This document shows positions 9,086 through 18,177 of a stretch of 64,000 nucleotides of DNA, piece after piece. Under the pieces are notes generated by a model that was not told where the DNA came from, ran no database searches, and saw only the letters and a list, made by a program, of their open reading frames with translations. Source of the stretch: Peribacillus muralis (lineage in GTDB: Bacteria > Bacillota > Bacilli > Bacillales > DSM-1321). The stretch is taken from NCBI RefSeq assembly GCF_001645685.2, contig NZ_CP017080.1:3773051-3837050 (forward strand), written 5' to 3'. Made by a program: the position numbers and the translations under genes. The stretch's first letter is position 1. The number at the start of each line of letters is the position of its first letter.

Positions 9086-9538
9086 TTAAAGCTTCATTTT
9101 CAGCCCTTCATGAGTGGCCGTGAATCCTAAGCGTTCATAAAAACGCAGCGAATCTTCCCGCTTTTTATCGGTCGTCAGCTGAATGATATGACATCCACGC
9201 GCTTTCGCACGGTCGATTGCATATTGAATCAACTTGCTTCCAATCCCCTTACCCCGTTCTGAAGCTGCCGTCCGTACTCCTTCGATCGTAGCTCGCCAAC
9301 CGCCTTGATGCGTAAGATAAGGCGTGAAGGTGATTTGTTGCACCCCAACGATTTGCCCATCGAGGCAGGCTACGATCAATTCATTGTTCCTATCAGCATC
9401 AATTGATTCAAAGGCATCGAAATAGCTATCTGGAAGCGGGTTTTCATATCGCTCCCGCTCCTGACCTAATACATCGTCGGCGAGCATTTGCACGATTTCG
9501 CATAAGTCCGTTGCCATAGCATTCCTGAATGTGACCAT
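9086..9538 (-). CDS. GNAT family N-acetyltransferase
   Basis: 150 aa. The acetyl-CoA binding signature is visible at about residues 88-108 (VRTAASERGKGIGSKLI), followed by the C-terminal motif B DSLRFYERLGFTATHEGLKMKL. The N-terminus MVTFRNAMATDLCEIVQML is a standard GNAT beginning. Such proteins acetylate small amines, antibiotics or protein N-termini; nothing here fixes the substrate. GGAGGG precedes the ATG by five bases. First gene of the three-gene minus-strand operon with VOC and ASCH proteins. Confidence 0.87.
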   Translation of the reverse strand: MVTFRNAMATDLCEIVQMLADDVLGQERERYENPLPDSYFDAFESIDADRNNELIVACLDGQIVGVQQITFTPYLTHQGGWRATIEGVRTAASERGKGIGSKLIQYAIDRAKARGCHIIQLTTDKKREDSLRFYERLGFTATHEGLKMKL

Positions 9539-9622
9539 ATGATCCCTCCGTTTATTCAGTTCCGTTCAATTATAAGTTCTGCTAATGATCCGCCGTTCCC
9601 TCTTTTTCCTCTAAGCTTCCAT

Positions 9623-9662
9623 AAAAAAAAGACCGCTGCAATTAGTGATTTGCAGAAGTCTT
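9623..9662 (-). terminator. Intrinsic terminator of the SDR gene
   Basis: Arms AAGACTTCTGCAAAT / ATTGCAGCGGTCTT (interrupted) then a run of eight T on the minus strand, 18 bp after the SDR stop. Confidence 0.65.
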
Positions 9663-9679
9663 AAGCATTTACCACTCGC

Positions 9680-10438
9680 TTAGTAGGCGCTCCACCCTGC
9701 ATCCGCTGTTATGACGGTGCCGTTGACGAAGCTCGAATCCTCTGAAGCAAGGAATAAAGCGATTTTCGCGATTTCCTCAGGTTTTCCATTGCGTGGATTG
9801 ATGGCCATTCCCAATTGCTGACGAGAAGCACCGAATCCATTGATATTCGTCATGCTTGAGCCGATATTCGTCTCAACTCCACCTGGCGCTATGGCATTGC
9901 AGCGTATGCCCTTGCCGGCGTACATGAATCCCGTATTTTTCGTGAAGCCCACGACTGCATGCTTCGAGGCCGTGTATGCCCCGCCAGCCCGAGCACCATA
10001 TAAACCGCCGGCGGAAGCGATATTGATGATGACGCCTTTTTGTTTTTCCAAAAAGATCGGCAGCACCTTTCTAGTCGAACGCATGACGCTTGTCGTATTG
10101 ATGGCAAAAATCCGCTCCCATTTAGCATCTTCAATATCTCCTGCCGGTTCCATGCCATCCATGATACCCGCGTTATTCACGAGAATATCCACCGTACCGT
10201 ACGAGCCGACCGCCGTATCGATCAAATGCTGAATATCTTCTTCCAATGCCACGTTCGTTTTAATCGCAAAGGCGGTGCCGCCAGCCGCTTTAATTTCTTC
10301 GGCCGTCTCATTCGCACCATCCAGATTCACATCCGATACGACGACTTTGGCACCTTCTCCAGCATATAGGATCGCAATTTGTTTCCCCATGCCTGATGCT
10401 GCACCTGTTACGACGGCAACCTTGTCCTGTAATTTCAT
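9680..10438 (-). CDS. Short-chain dehydrogenase/reductase (SDR)
   Basis: 252 aa, classical SDR. Cofactor motif TGAASGMGKQ at residues 11-20, acidic residue after beta2 (SDVN), NNAG at about 90, catalytic Ser in NIASAGG, and the YTASK active site (Tyr/Lys) near 157. The C-terminal AGWSAY is normal for the class. The Asp after beta2 suggests NAD over NADP. The substrate is not deducible. GGGGGAGAT lies before the ATG. The gene is divergent from a TetR regulator 190 bp away, which probably controls it through the palindrome between them. Confidence 0.88.
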   Translation of the reverse strand: MKLQDKVAVVTGAASGMGKQIAILYAGEGAKVVVSDVNLDGANETAEEIKAAGGTAFAIKTNVALEEDIQHLIDTAVGSYGTVDILVNNAGIMDGMEPAGDIEDAKWERIFAINTTSVMRSTRKVLPIFLEKQKGVIINIASAGGLYGARAGGAYTASKHAVVGFTKNTGFMYAGKGIRCNAIAPGGVETNIGSSMTNINGFGASRQQLGMAINPRNGKPEEIAKIALFLASEDSSFVNGTVITADAGWSAY

Positions 10439-10532
10439 CTAATCTCCCCCAGTTCATAAATGTTGTTGGTAAAAGTGAATCTTAGTGTACAGATGTTCAT
10501 TAACTACCTTCCTTTATAGTATAATTAGTTTC

Positions 10533-10544
10533 AATAACGTTATT
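10533..10544. promoter_or_regulatory. Palindromic operator candidate between SDR and tetR
   Basis: AATAACGTTATT, a perfect 12-bp palindrome, centred about 13 bp after a TATAAT (10520-10525) that can serve the plus-strand TetR gene. Its position over the start point is typical of TetR-family operators. Confidence 0.5.
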
Positions 10545-10627
10545 CAATCAGCAAATGCAGCCCTCGATGTTGAACAATGAACATTAAGGATGCATTTTGA
10601 TCATTAACGGAACAAGGAGTGTTGAAA

Positions 10628-11254
10628 ATGGCGAATTACAACACGGGGATTGATAGAAGAATCAGGAAATCCAAAAAAACTTTAAAGACTTCCCTCATAT
10701 CGTTGATGCAGAGTAAGGATTTCAGGGAAATATCCATCACTGACATCGTCGAACACGCTGACCTGAATCGCGGTACCTTCTATAAACATTATCAGTACAA
10801 GGAAGAGCTGCTTGAAGAAATGATGGAGGATGTCATCGCCGATTTGATCATATCTTACCGGGAGCCATACAAACATGTCGATGTATTCACCATCAATGAG
10901 TTAACGGCTTCAGTGATCAAAATATTTGAACATGTTGCTGCCCATGCCGACATTTATACACTCGTACTGAAGTCGAATGCATTGCCGACTTTACATGATA
11001 GAATTTGTGAGGAATTAAAGAAGCTCCCATTGGAGGACCTGGAGGATTATCGGCCGAACACCAAAATTAATAAAGCACTTGCCTCCAGCTACCAAGCCTA
11101 TGCCATTTTGGGCATGATCATCGAATGGGTCAACACCGGCTTTACCTATAGTGCGGACTATATGGCGGAACAATTACTTGAAATCATCACGAACAGACCA
11201 GTTGATGCTGTTTATAAAATAAGCAAAACGTTTAAAGAGGACGCACTGGAATAA
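10628..11254 (+). CDS. TetR/AcrR family regulator
   Basis: 208 aa. N-terminal HTH with RIRKSKKTLKTSLISLM and ITDIVEHADLNRGTFYKHYQ, the pattern of the DhaS-like TetR subgroup that lacks a recognisable small ligand pocket signature. ATG 10628 is taken because CAAGGAG lies nine bases upstream; GTG 10619 overlaps that site. Divergent from the SDR gene; a perfect palindrome sits in the shared region. The last 80 bp overlap an antisense ORF that I consider spurious. Confidence 0.88.
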   Translation: MANYNTGIDRRIRKSKKTLKTSLISLMQSKDFREISITDIVEHADLNRGTFYKHYQYKEELLEEMMEDVIADLIISYREPYKHVDVFTINELTASVIKIFEHVAAHADIYTLVLKSNALPTLHDRICEELKKLPLEDLEDYRPNTKINKALASSYQAYAILGMIIEWVNTGFTYSADYMAEQLLEIITNRPVDAVYKISKTFKEDALE

Positions 11255-11491
11255 GAGGAATGCACAGGCCCCCACTCTTGTTCCTTCCAATACTGGACAC
11301 GAACCTTTTTCCCGATCAAGAACGGCTGCTCCTTCAAAACCACGAATATGGACATAACCGATATAAAAGAGAATGAAGGCAGCCAAAATCGCCAGAATTC
11401 CTGGCAACATGTTTAATAAAAAGGGAAATCCTTTTTTATAAAGCCTTTCCCTCAGTGATGGCAGTCAACAAGAAATTTCCACATATTACAC

Positions 11492-12283
11492 CTACTGATT
11501 TTTCACAAAAATGGAGTAGCTACTAGGCTCGCGGAACCCCAAGCGATCCGCCAGCTTCCTTGACGCCAGGTTTTCGACGTTGCAATCCCAGCAAGGTATC
11601 ATTTCATTCTTTAAGCAATGATCAATAAAGGCTTGGGCCGCTTTCTTGGCCACACCCATTCCCCTATACTCGGCATCCACGTAAATATCGATTTCGGCAT
11701 ATACCTTACCCCTGAAAATCGACGTGCACTCTCCAGCCAGTGCCGTTTCCCCATCGATCACGGAATAGCCAAATCCCTTATCCAGGAAATGCCCTGCAGA
11801 CCCCCAAAATCGCTCATAGTACTCAAGATTGAACTCATGACTGCTCCTTATCGTTGCTTCATCCAGCCTGCTTACAGTGAAAGGTTCCTGCAACTGAACC
11901 TCTTTGACACCATACTCCTCGGGATGAAAGGTGAATGAATATCGGCTGCTTTGTTTCAGTTCTAACCTGAAGCAATCCGAAATAAGCCCGTCCCAACCAC
12001 CACTCCCTGAAAATAGCGTGAACCGCCTTCCTTCTTTCAGCTTGCTGCTGCAAAATTTCAAAAAATGCTTATTGAACGCAACGTTTGAAATTGGACCGCC
12101 AACAAAATATAAACCCGAATCCGTTCCCACAAAAATCGTTTTTGGCGAATTGAGATCATCGGCAAAAACAAATCCTGGAATGAACCGTTCCAGCACCGCG
12201 AAAACAAATGTCGGGCATCGCTCCTTCCTTTTATATAGATAAGGCAACAGCCTTTCGAACTCCTTTTTTTCTAACTCCTGCAA
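11492..12283 (-). CDS. GNAT acetyltransferase, two-domain type
   Basis: 263 aa, longer than a single GNAT domain. The N-terminal half (about 1-120) matches the style of the GNAT_acetyltran family (PF12746-like) with conserved FVFADD and FTLFSGSGGWD blocks. The C-terminal half holds the acetyl-CoA loop DAEYRGMGVAKKAAQAFI (about 205-222) and ends with motif B, NLASRKLADRLGF. Start is TTG at 12283; GGGAGG precedes it by seven to eight bases and no ATG competes. Substrate unknown. Confidence 0.82.
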   Translation of the reverse strand: MQELEKKEFERLLPYLYKRKERCPTFVFAVLERFIPGFVFADDLNSPKTIFVGTDSGLYFVGGPISNVAFNKHFLKFCSSKLKEGRRFTLFSGSGGWDGLISDCFRLELKQSSRYSFTFHPEEYGVKEVQLQEPFTVSRLDEATIRSSHEFNLEYYERFWGSAGHFLDKGFGYSVIDGETALAGECTSIFRGKVYAEIDIYVDAEYRGMGVAKKAAQAFIDHCLKNEMIPCWDCNVENLASRKLADRLGFREPSSYSIFVKNQ

Positions 12284-12351
12284 TTCCGCTCCCTCCCCTA
12301 AGCCTTACTTCTATTTATTTGGACCTGCCATGCATTTTCCGGGCATTTGTG

Positions 12352-12600
12352 TCATTTAATTCGGCCTTCTCACCATTTAATCCGCCCTACAGCCGATAAT
12401 TCGGCCTTTTCACCTCTTAATTCGTCCTTCCGACCATTAATTCGACCTTATCGCCAATTAATTCGACCTTTTCACCTGTTAATTCGGCCTTCCGACCATT
12501 AATTCGACCTTATCGCCATTTAATTCGGCCTTCTCACCTGTTAATCCTTCCTTCCGACCATTAATTCGTCCTACGACCTTTAATCCGTCCTTCCGACCAT
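12352..12600. repeat. Intergenic array of degenerate ~20-bp repeats (array 1)
   Basis: About a dozen imperfect tandem units fill the 317-bp gap between the GNAT and LysR genes. On the plus strand the core is TTAATTCG followed by RCCTTNYCGCCA-like sequence; spacing is about 20 bp, sometimes one or two longer. The array ends at the stop codon of the LysR gene. Units differ at several positions, so this is an old, diverging array. ORFs across it are repetitive and lack ribosome binding sites. See the finding on the five arrays. Confidence 0.85.
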
Positions 12601-13509
12601 TTATTCTTCCTTCTTTTTCAGCCTGGCTGTGTTGACGGCAGAGAAGTAGTCCATGACAAATGGGCGAAATTGTTCGGCTGCTGGTGTGAAGTAGCGTTTT
12701 TCCGACCAGGCTAGGCCAATTGTTCTCTGACACATAGGCTCGGTTATCCGGAGTTTATGTGAGGATGTTCCCGATTGGTGGAGCCAGGTCAATTCGGATA
12801 CGAAGGCGATGCCTAGTCCTTTTCTGACAAGGTCCGAGATGACAGCCGGTTCATCGCCTTCAAACGCGATGTGCTGGACAAATCCAGCCTCCAGGCAAAA
12901 TTGGTCCGTTAGACTGCGGAATCCAAAGCCTGTGTTCATGCTGATGAACGGTTCATCCTTCACTTCCTGGAGTTCAATGCTTTCCCTGCCTGCCAGCCGA
13001 TGATTCGGTGGCACGATCAAGTAAATTTCTTCGGTGATCAGCGGCTCCCACTTGATGTCGGCTCCTTCAATCGGGACGGAGGAAATGCAGTAATCGATTT
13101 CTCCTTCGATGAGCAGCTGCTTCATGGATGATATCGATTTCAGGAACTGCTGAAAGCGGACATCTGGATATTTAGTTAAAAAAGTGCCCAATAAATCTGG
13201 CAGGACCCTCGGTATGGTGACGGCCAGCGTGATGTTTTTTTGGTCGTGATCGGATAATTCCTCGATTTCACGCCTGCCTTCATTCAGTTCGGCAAAAGCC
13301 CGTTCGACCCTGTTCAAAAATTTTCTTCCAGCTGCATTGAGCCTGATTTTCCGATGTTCCCTATCGAATAATGTGACACCCAAATCCTCTTCAAGGCGAG
13401 ATATCGTTTTACTAAGTGAGGGCTGGGCTATTTGAAGCTTTTCGGCGGCCTTCGTCATATGTTCAAGATGTGCTACGGTTTGAAAATACTGAAGCTGCAA
13501 TAATTCCAC
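12601..13509 (-). CDS. LysR family transcriptional regulator
   Basis: 302 aa from the chosen start. Winged HTH at residues about 1-60 (ELLQLQYFQTVAHLEHMTKAAEKLQ), followed by a linker helix and a periplasmic-binding-like effector domain. I prefer GTG 13509, which gives the family-typical beginning MELLQLQYF. The upstream ATG at 13527 has no ribosome binding site and abuts a 16-bp palindrome. Divergent from the YhgE/Pip exporter, which it most likely controls. The co-inducer is unknown. A degenerate repeat array begins right after the stop. Confidence 0.87.
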   Translation of the reverse strand: MELLQLQYFQTVAHLEHMTKAAEKLQIAQPSLSKTISRLEEDLGVTLFDREHRKIRLNAAGRKFLNRVERAFAELNEGRREIEELSDHDQKNITLAVTIPRVLPDLLGTFLTKYPDVRFQQFLKSISSMKQLLIEGEIDYCISSVPIEGADIKWEPLITEEIYLIVPPNHRLAGRESIELQEVKDEPFISMNTGFGFRSLTDQFCLEAGFVQHIAFEGDEPAVISDLVRKGLGIAFVSELTWLHQSGTSSHKLRITEPMCQRTIGLAWSEKRYFTPAAEQFRPFVMDYFSAVNTARLKKKEE

Positions 13510-13527
13510 TTTCCCCACTCTTTTCAT

Positions 13528-13564
13528 ATAGATTTAAATCTATTATTACATAAACAATTATGTA
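13528..13564. promoter_or_regulatory. Two dyads between lysR and yhgE-like gene
   Basis: ATAGATTTAAATCTAT (13528-13543) is a perfect 16-bp palindrome; TACATAA-acaa-TTATGTA (13547-13564) is a second perfect dyad immediately next to it. Both lie in the divergent LysR/YhgE region and fit LysR-type binding (AT-rich dyads near the autoregulated start). Confidence 0.5.
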
Positions 13565-13632
13565 TTATACAGCATTAATAAAAGCCCTTATGATGAAATA
13601 ATCTCATTTAGTTGGAAAGGGCAGGCTCAATA

Positions 13633-15636
13633 ATGAAAGGTATGCAACTTGTATTACATGATATTAAAGCAATGTGGATGCACAAACATGGGAGAATCGC
13701 GCTGATTTTCCTTTTGGTCGTTCCTTTGATTTACGCAGGTTTCTTCCTGGCGGGCTATTGGAACCCATATGGACAGCTTGATCAGCTCCCAGTAGCTGTA
13801 GTCAACCAGGATAAAGGCGCACTAATGGACGAGAAGCCGATCGAAGCCGGTGAAGACTTCGTTAAGGAATTGAAAAAGCAAAAAGAATTGGATTTCCATT
13901 TCATCTCACAAAAAGAGGCTGATTCGGGCCTTAAAAAAGGCACCTATTATATGGTCGTGACGATTCCGAAGGATTTTTCCGAAAACGTCACGACATTAAT
14001 GGATGAAAAACCAAAAACGGCCAAGCTTTTATATACTGTCAATCCTGGCAAGAACTTCGTTGCCTCGCAAATTAGCACAACAGCGGTTGAAAAGATGACG
14101 ACGAAAATCAATGCAAGTATAACTAAAGTCTATTCAGAAGGCATCCTTTCAAAATTCCAGGATGTTTTAAAAGGCATGGCGGATGCGGGAAATGGAGCGG
14201 AAAGGCTGCATCAAGGAACGCTGGCTGCGAAAAACGGCAGCGCCAAGTTATCGGACGGCATTCAAGGTTTGCATGCGGGTGCCGAGAAGCTGCAATCAGG
14301 AAGCAACCAGCTTGTGGATGGCCAAAAAGCTTTGGCTGACGGGGCCGCCGGTATCACGGAAGGTTCCCGGAACTTGTATTCCGGGATGAAGCGGCTTTCG
14401 GATGGACATCAATCATTGGAAAATGGCATGAACAATCTTAACCAAGGGATTAAGAACTGGTCAGCCGGAAATGACAAATTAAGCCAAGGTCAAGATCAGG
14501 CAGCCGATACGGCGAATACGCTGAAAAAACAATTGGCTGAGTATGGCAAGAGTCATCCTGAAGCAATGCAGGATCAAGACTTCAAGCAGATTCTTGCCCT
14601 ATCGGAGGGAATATCCAAAGCAGCCACCACGATGCAGGCCGGTCAAAAGCAGCTGGGCGAAGGTGCCGCCAAAGTGACAGATGGCCAAGATGCCCTTCAG
14701 GCAGGGATGAAAACCTTCGGGGATAAAATGACATTAGCCTTATCTGGCGCCAAGCAATTAAACGACGGGTCCGTTGATTTTGCCGATGGATTTTCCAACT
14801 GGTCAAACGGCTTCTCCCGTTTTCAGGGCGGCATCGATTCACTTGCCAGCGGAAGCAGCAGGCTCGCAAATGGTTCGGCGGACCTTCAAAGCGGCTTGGC
14901 TTCATTGGAAACCGGATCGAATCAATTATCGACAAAGCTTAATGAAGCTGCGGACAAAACGGCCAGCCTACAGTATGATGATTCGAACACGACGATGTTC
15001 TCTGAACCTGTGGAATTGGTTCAATCGAACCTATCCGACGTTCCTAACTATGGAACCGGAATTGCCCCTTATTTTCTATCTTTAGCCTTTTATGTGGGCG
15101 GCATCATGGCTTCCAATATTCTGCCGCTCGGCCGCCGACAGAATCTTACGGTTAACGGAACGGTCCATTTTACGAATAAGCTGGGGCTTGTCTATGTAAT
15201 CGGCCTAATACAGGCATTGCTGGTGGATGCGGTTGTGCTTCTAGGCTTCCATTTGCAGGTCGCAAGCGTCCCTGTATTCATTTTATCAAGCATCATCGTT
15301 TCCTTTACCTTCATGACGTTCATTCTCATGCTGGTTACTGTATTCGGAGTGGTCGGGAAATTCGCGGCCGTCACGCTCCTCGTATTCCAACTGGCTACCT
15401 GCGGCGGAACCTTCCCTGGTGAACTGGGGATGTCATTATTGACGAAAATAGGTCAATTTTTACCGATGGCCCATTCCCTGCAGGAGCTTCAAGAAGTCAT
15501 CTCCTTAGGGGGCTGGGAAAACCTGCGGACACAGATATGGATTATGCTTGCCTATCTCGTTTCTGCCGCGGTCATCGGCTGGATAACCAGTCATATCCAG
15601 CATGCTAAAGTGGCTTCCGACGAAGTGATCACATGA
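13633..15636 (+). CDS. YhgE/Pip-family membrane protein (ABC-2-like)
   Basis: 667 aa. One N-terminal TM (about 22-42), then a long extracytoplasmic stretch rich in the repeating Leu-x-x-Gly heptad (for example KLSDGIQGLHAGAEKLQSGS, about residues 190-430), then five to six C-terminal TMs. This is the Pip/YhgE layout; relatives include phage-receptor Pip proteins and secretion-related ESX-type accessory proteins, so export or cell-surface assembly is the broad role. ATG 13633 is chosen; TTG 13612 lies within the ribosome binding region (GGAAAGGG). Divergent LysR regulator upstream. Confidence 0.88.
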   Translation: MKGMQLVLHDIKAMWMHKHGRIALIFLLVVPLIYAGFFLAGYWNPYGQLDQLPVAVVNQDKGALMDEKPIEAGEDFVKELKKQKELDFHFISQKEADSGLKKGTYYMVVTIPKDFSENVTTLMDEKPKTAKLLYTVNPGKNFVASQISTTAVEKMTTKINASITKVYSEGILSKFQDVLKGMADAGNGAERLHQGTLAAKNGSAKLSDGIQGLHAGAEKLQSGSNQLVDGQKALADGAAGITEGSRNLYSGMKRLSDGHQSLENGMNNLNQGIKNWSAGNDKLSQGQDQAADTANTLKKQLAEYGKSHPEAMQDQDFKQILALSEGISKAATTMQAGQKQLGEGAAKVTDGQDALQAGMKTFGDKMTLALSGAKQLNDGSVDFADGFSNWSNGFSRFQGGIDSLASGSSRLANGSADLQSGLASLETGSNQLSTKLNEAADKTASLQYDDSNTTMFSEPVELVQSNLSDVPNYGTGIAPYFLSLAFYVGGIMASNILPLGRRQNLTVNGTVHFTNKLGLVYVIGLIQALLVDAVVLLGFHLQVASVPVFILSSIIVSFTFMTFILMLVTVFGVVGKFAAVTLLVFQLATCGGTFPGELGMSLLTKIGQFLPMAHSLQELQEVISLGGWENLRTQIWIMLAYLVSAAVIGWITSHIQHAKVASDEVIT

Positions 15637-15641
15637 TTTAA

Positions 15642-15688
15642 GGAGCCGTGTCATTCTCATCGGAATGGCATGGCTCTTCGCTTTTTTG
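15642..15688 (+). terminator. Intrinsic terminator
   Basis: GAGCC(G)TG..CATTC / GAATG..CATGGCTC stem followed by CTTTTTT, just after the YhgE/Pip stop. Confidence 0.8.
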
Positions 15689-15726
15689 TATAATGGTCAT
15701 AAAGTCCAGATGGAGGGCGATTGGAG

Positions 15727-16395
15727 ATGCTTGAACAGCTATATGAAGTGAAATCATTGAATATGGGAAAAACCGAAACCTACCATTTCGGAAAAAAGGT
15801 GTACCGATCCGCGATTAAAAAGAGCCCAGTGGACGGTCCTGTATTTTTAAGCAAGGTAGGATTGGCTGGTGATGAACAGGCCTATGAACATCACGGCGGG
15901 GAAAATAAAGCTTTATGTTTATACCCGTTCGACCATTATGAACACTGGAGACCTGCTTTTCAAAATATGGTCGATACCGCCCTTTTTGGCGAAAATCTCA
16001 CGGTCACTGGTCTGACGGAGGATAAAGCCCATATCGGGGATATCTTTTCGCTTGGCGAGGCCATTATCCAAGTATCCGAGCCGCGTAATCCTTGTTATAA
16101 ACTTGCAGCCAAATATGAGGTGCCAAGCTTGATCGTCCAAGTTCGAAATACAGGATACACAGGGTTCCTGCTAAGAGTGTTGAAGGAAGGAATGATTTCC
16201 CCCAATGACCCGATGCAATTGATCGAGCCCCACCCACAAAAGGTTTCGGTTGCATTAGTCAATGATGTTAAATTCCATGACCGTTTCAACCGTGATAAAG
16301 TGGATCAGGTTTTACAAGTCAAAGAATTATCCGAGAGCCTGCATCTTGCCATTAAAGAACAGTTCGATTCCGGACGAAAAAATGGCTGGGGCTGA
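15727..16395 (+). CDS. MOSC domain protein (YiiM-like)
   Basis: 222 aa. The N-terminal part has KSPVDGPVFLSKVGLAGDEQAYEHHGGENKALCLYP-type sequence (about 35-70), the hallmark of YiiM-like MOSC proteins, and a later Cys in EPRNPCYKLA that is the conserved MOSC cysteine. MOSC domains bind pyranopterin-type cofactors or sulfur; YiiM-like proteins take part in reduction of N-hydroxylated compounds in other bacteria. ATG 15727 with GGAGGG nine bases upstream; TTG 15721 is too close to that site. Confidence 0.85.
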   Translation: MLEQLYEVKSLNMGKTETYHFGKKVYRSAIKKSPVDGPVFLSKVGLAGDEQAYEHHGGENKALCLYPFDHYEHWRPAFQNMVDTALFGENLTVTGLTEDKAHIGDIFSLGEAIIQVSEPRNPCYKLAAKYEVPSLIVQVRNTGYTGFLLRVLKEGMISPNDPMQLIEPHPQKVSVALVNDVKFHDRFNRDKVDQVLQVKELSESLHLAIKEQFDSGRKNGWG

Positions 16396-16417
16396 TGGTA
16401 GATCGGAATGACAAAAT

Positions 16418-16459
16418 AAGCCCCCATACGGCTGCCGAGGCAGACCATATAGGGGCTTT
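16418..16459. terminator. Bidirectional terminator between convergent genes
   Basis: AAGCCCC(C)ATA / TATAGGGGCTT arms with A/T-rich flanks on both sides; serves the MOSC gene and the DHA2 pump gene. Confidence 0.7.
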
Positions 16460-16470
16460 CCTTGTGTCTT

Positions 16471-17976
16471 TTACGCGGTTTGCTTTTTCTTCTCGACTGG
16501 TTTTTCTTCAGCCGGCCATGCGCGTTTGATGAATACCGTTAAAATAAGCGCCACGGCTGCAATGAAGGTCGAGACGAGGAATGAGAAGTTGATTCCATCC
16601 AGCATGGCCTGCGTCCCGATTTGGGCTTTCATTTGTCCCATCATCTCAGCGGTGGGCTGACTTGTTAATTTGCTCATCGCTTTCGTCATTAACTCTTCAG
16701 CAGATGAAGCGGCACGGTTTGACATGACCGTAACAAGCAAGGCTGTACCGATAGCACCCGAAATTTGGTTCAAAGTGTTATTCATTGCCGTACCGTGCGG
16801 GTTCATACGGGCTGGCAGCGAGTTCAATCCATTTGTCATGATTGGCATCATCGACATGGACATTCCGAATGAACGAATGGAAAACAGGATTATAATATGG
16901 GTATAAGTGGTTTCCATTGATAACTTACTTAAGTAATACGTAGTCACCACGGTGATAAGCAAACCGATTGAAGCAAGAATGCGGGCACCGAACTTATCGA
17001 AGAGCTTACCGGTGACAGGTGACATGAAGGCCATTAATAACGCACCCGGCAGCATCAGTAATCCAGAATCGAATGGTGAAATGCCACGGACTGTTTGTGT
17101 GTACATCGGAATTAAAATCATCCCCGAGAACATCGCCATATTCAGCACGATTGAAATCGTTGCTGAAAGTGCGAACATCGGGTGCTGGAAAATCTTGAAT
17201 TCAAGCATTGGCGTTTCCATTTTAAGCTGGCGTGTAATGAAAAGGACCAGGGAAATGGCACCGACGAATAGTGTTCCGTATACCCAAGGGCTATCCCAGC
17301 CTTTGCTGCCCGCCGAACTGAATCCGTAAAGCAAACCGCCGAAGCCTAAGCTTGAAAGGATGACCGATATTTTATCGATGTGGATATCGACTTTTTCCTT
17401 GTGGTCCCGAAGTTTAAAGAAACCGAAAACAAGAACGAGTAACGCAAGCGGCGTAATGAAATGGAAGAGCATTCTCCAATCATAATGTTCAATGATCCAG
17501 CCTGACAGCGTCGGCCCGATTGCAGGGGCGAACATCATGACTAAACCGAATAATCCCATTGCCGATCCCCGTTTTTCGACAGGGAAAGAAGTTAATAGCA
17601 CATTCATCAAAAGCGGCATCATGATCGCAGAACCTGCAGCCTGAACCATCCGTGCCCCTAATAGTAGCGGGAAAACTTCTGCTACTCCTGCAATGATCGT
17701 CCCGATGGAGAACAGCAGCATCGCTGTCAGGAAGAGATTTCGTACCGAATATTTCCTTATTAAAAAGGCAGTTGTCGGAATCATGATCCCGTTCACAAGC
17801 ATGTAGCCTGTTGTCAGCCATTGGACTGTGGAGGTTTCTATCCCTAAATCTTTTGTAATCGATGGCAGTGCAATATTTAAAAGGGTCGAATTAAGTATCG
17901 CTATGAACGCACCGACCATCAGTATGATCAATATGCCATAAGAGCCCTTTTTTTCCATTGTTTGTGCAGTACTCAC
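16471..17976 (-). CDS. DHA2-family MFS multidrug efflux pump (EmrB/LmrB type)
   Basis: 501 aa with about 14 predicted TMs. Motif C-like sequence GLFGLVMMFAPAIGPTLSGW (TM5) and the early Asp-free helix LNSTLLNIALPSI are DHA2 marks; B. subtilis LmrB is the nearest type I recognise. It would export hydrophobic drugs with proton antiport. Start GTG 17976: GGAGG stands twelve bases upstream, somewhat far, but no better start exists. Divergent from a TetR gene, a usual LmrA/LmrB-like arrangement, so induction by substrate is likely. Confidence 0.88.
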   Translation of the reverse strand: MSTAQTMEKKGSYGILIILMVGAFIAILNSTLLNIALPSITKDLGIETSTVQWLTTGYMLVNGIMIPTTAFLIRKYSVRNLFLTAMLLFSIGTIIAGVAEVFPLLLGARMVQAAGSAIMMPLLMNVLLTSFPVEKRGSAMGLFGLVMMFAPAIGPTLSGWIIEHYDWRMLFHFITPLALLVLVFGFFKLRDHKEKVDIHIDKISVILSSLGFGGLLYGFSSAGSKGWDSPWVYGTLFVGAISLVLFITRQLKMETPMLEFKIFQHPMFALSATISIVLNMAMFSGMILIPMYTQTVRGISPFDSGLLMLPGALLMAFMSPVTGKLFDKFGARILASIGLLITVVTTYYLSKLSMETTYTHIIILFSIRSFGMSMSMMPIMTNGLNSLPARMNPHGTAMNNTLNQISGAIGTALLVTVMSNRAASSAEELMTKAMSKLTSQPTAEMMGQMKAQIGTQAMLDGINFSFLVSTFIAAVALILTVFIKRAWPAEEKPVEKKKQTA

Positions 17977-18017
17977 TTTTTATCTATTCCTCCATTCAAA
18001 CTATTGGTTCATTATAT

Positions 18018-18032
18018 TGTACGATAGGTACA
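18018..18032. promoter_or_regulatory. Dyad between DHA2 pump and tetR
   Basis: TGTAC-GATAG-GTACA perfect dyad 42 bp ahead of the pump start; TGGTTCATT also appears twice nearby (about 18005 and 18063). Candidate operator for the divergent TetR. Confidence 0.4.
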
Positions 18033-18177
18033 CCCCAACCTCATAAAATCAATAATATACCCATGGTTCATTTTTTGCAATAGAAATTTTAACGGTTTAA
18101 ATAAGGGTTTGTGCTGTGATGAAAAATAGAGTACGATTACATTTATACAAGCAGTATAATGAAAATAAGGTGATACG

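Noticed and set aside
11174..11410. Antisense 78-codon ORF with a TM-like N-terminus
   Set aside because: It overlaps the end of the TetR gene by 80 bp, has no ribosome binding site, and the second half has low-complexity composition. It could be a relic but I cannot support it.
12479..12733. 84-codon ORF over repeat array 1
   Set aside because: Its repetitive sequence comes from the repeat units; no ribosome binding site.
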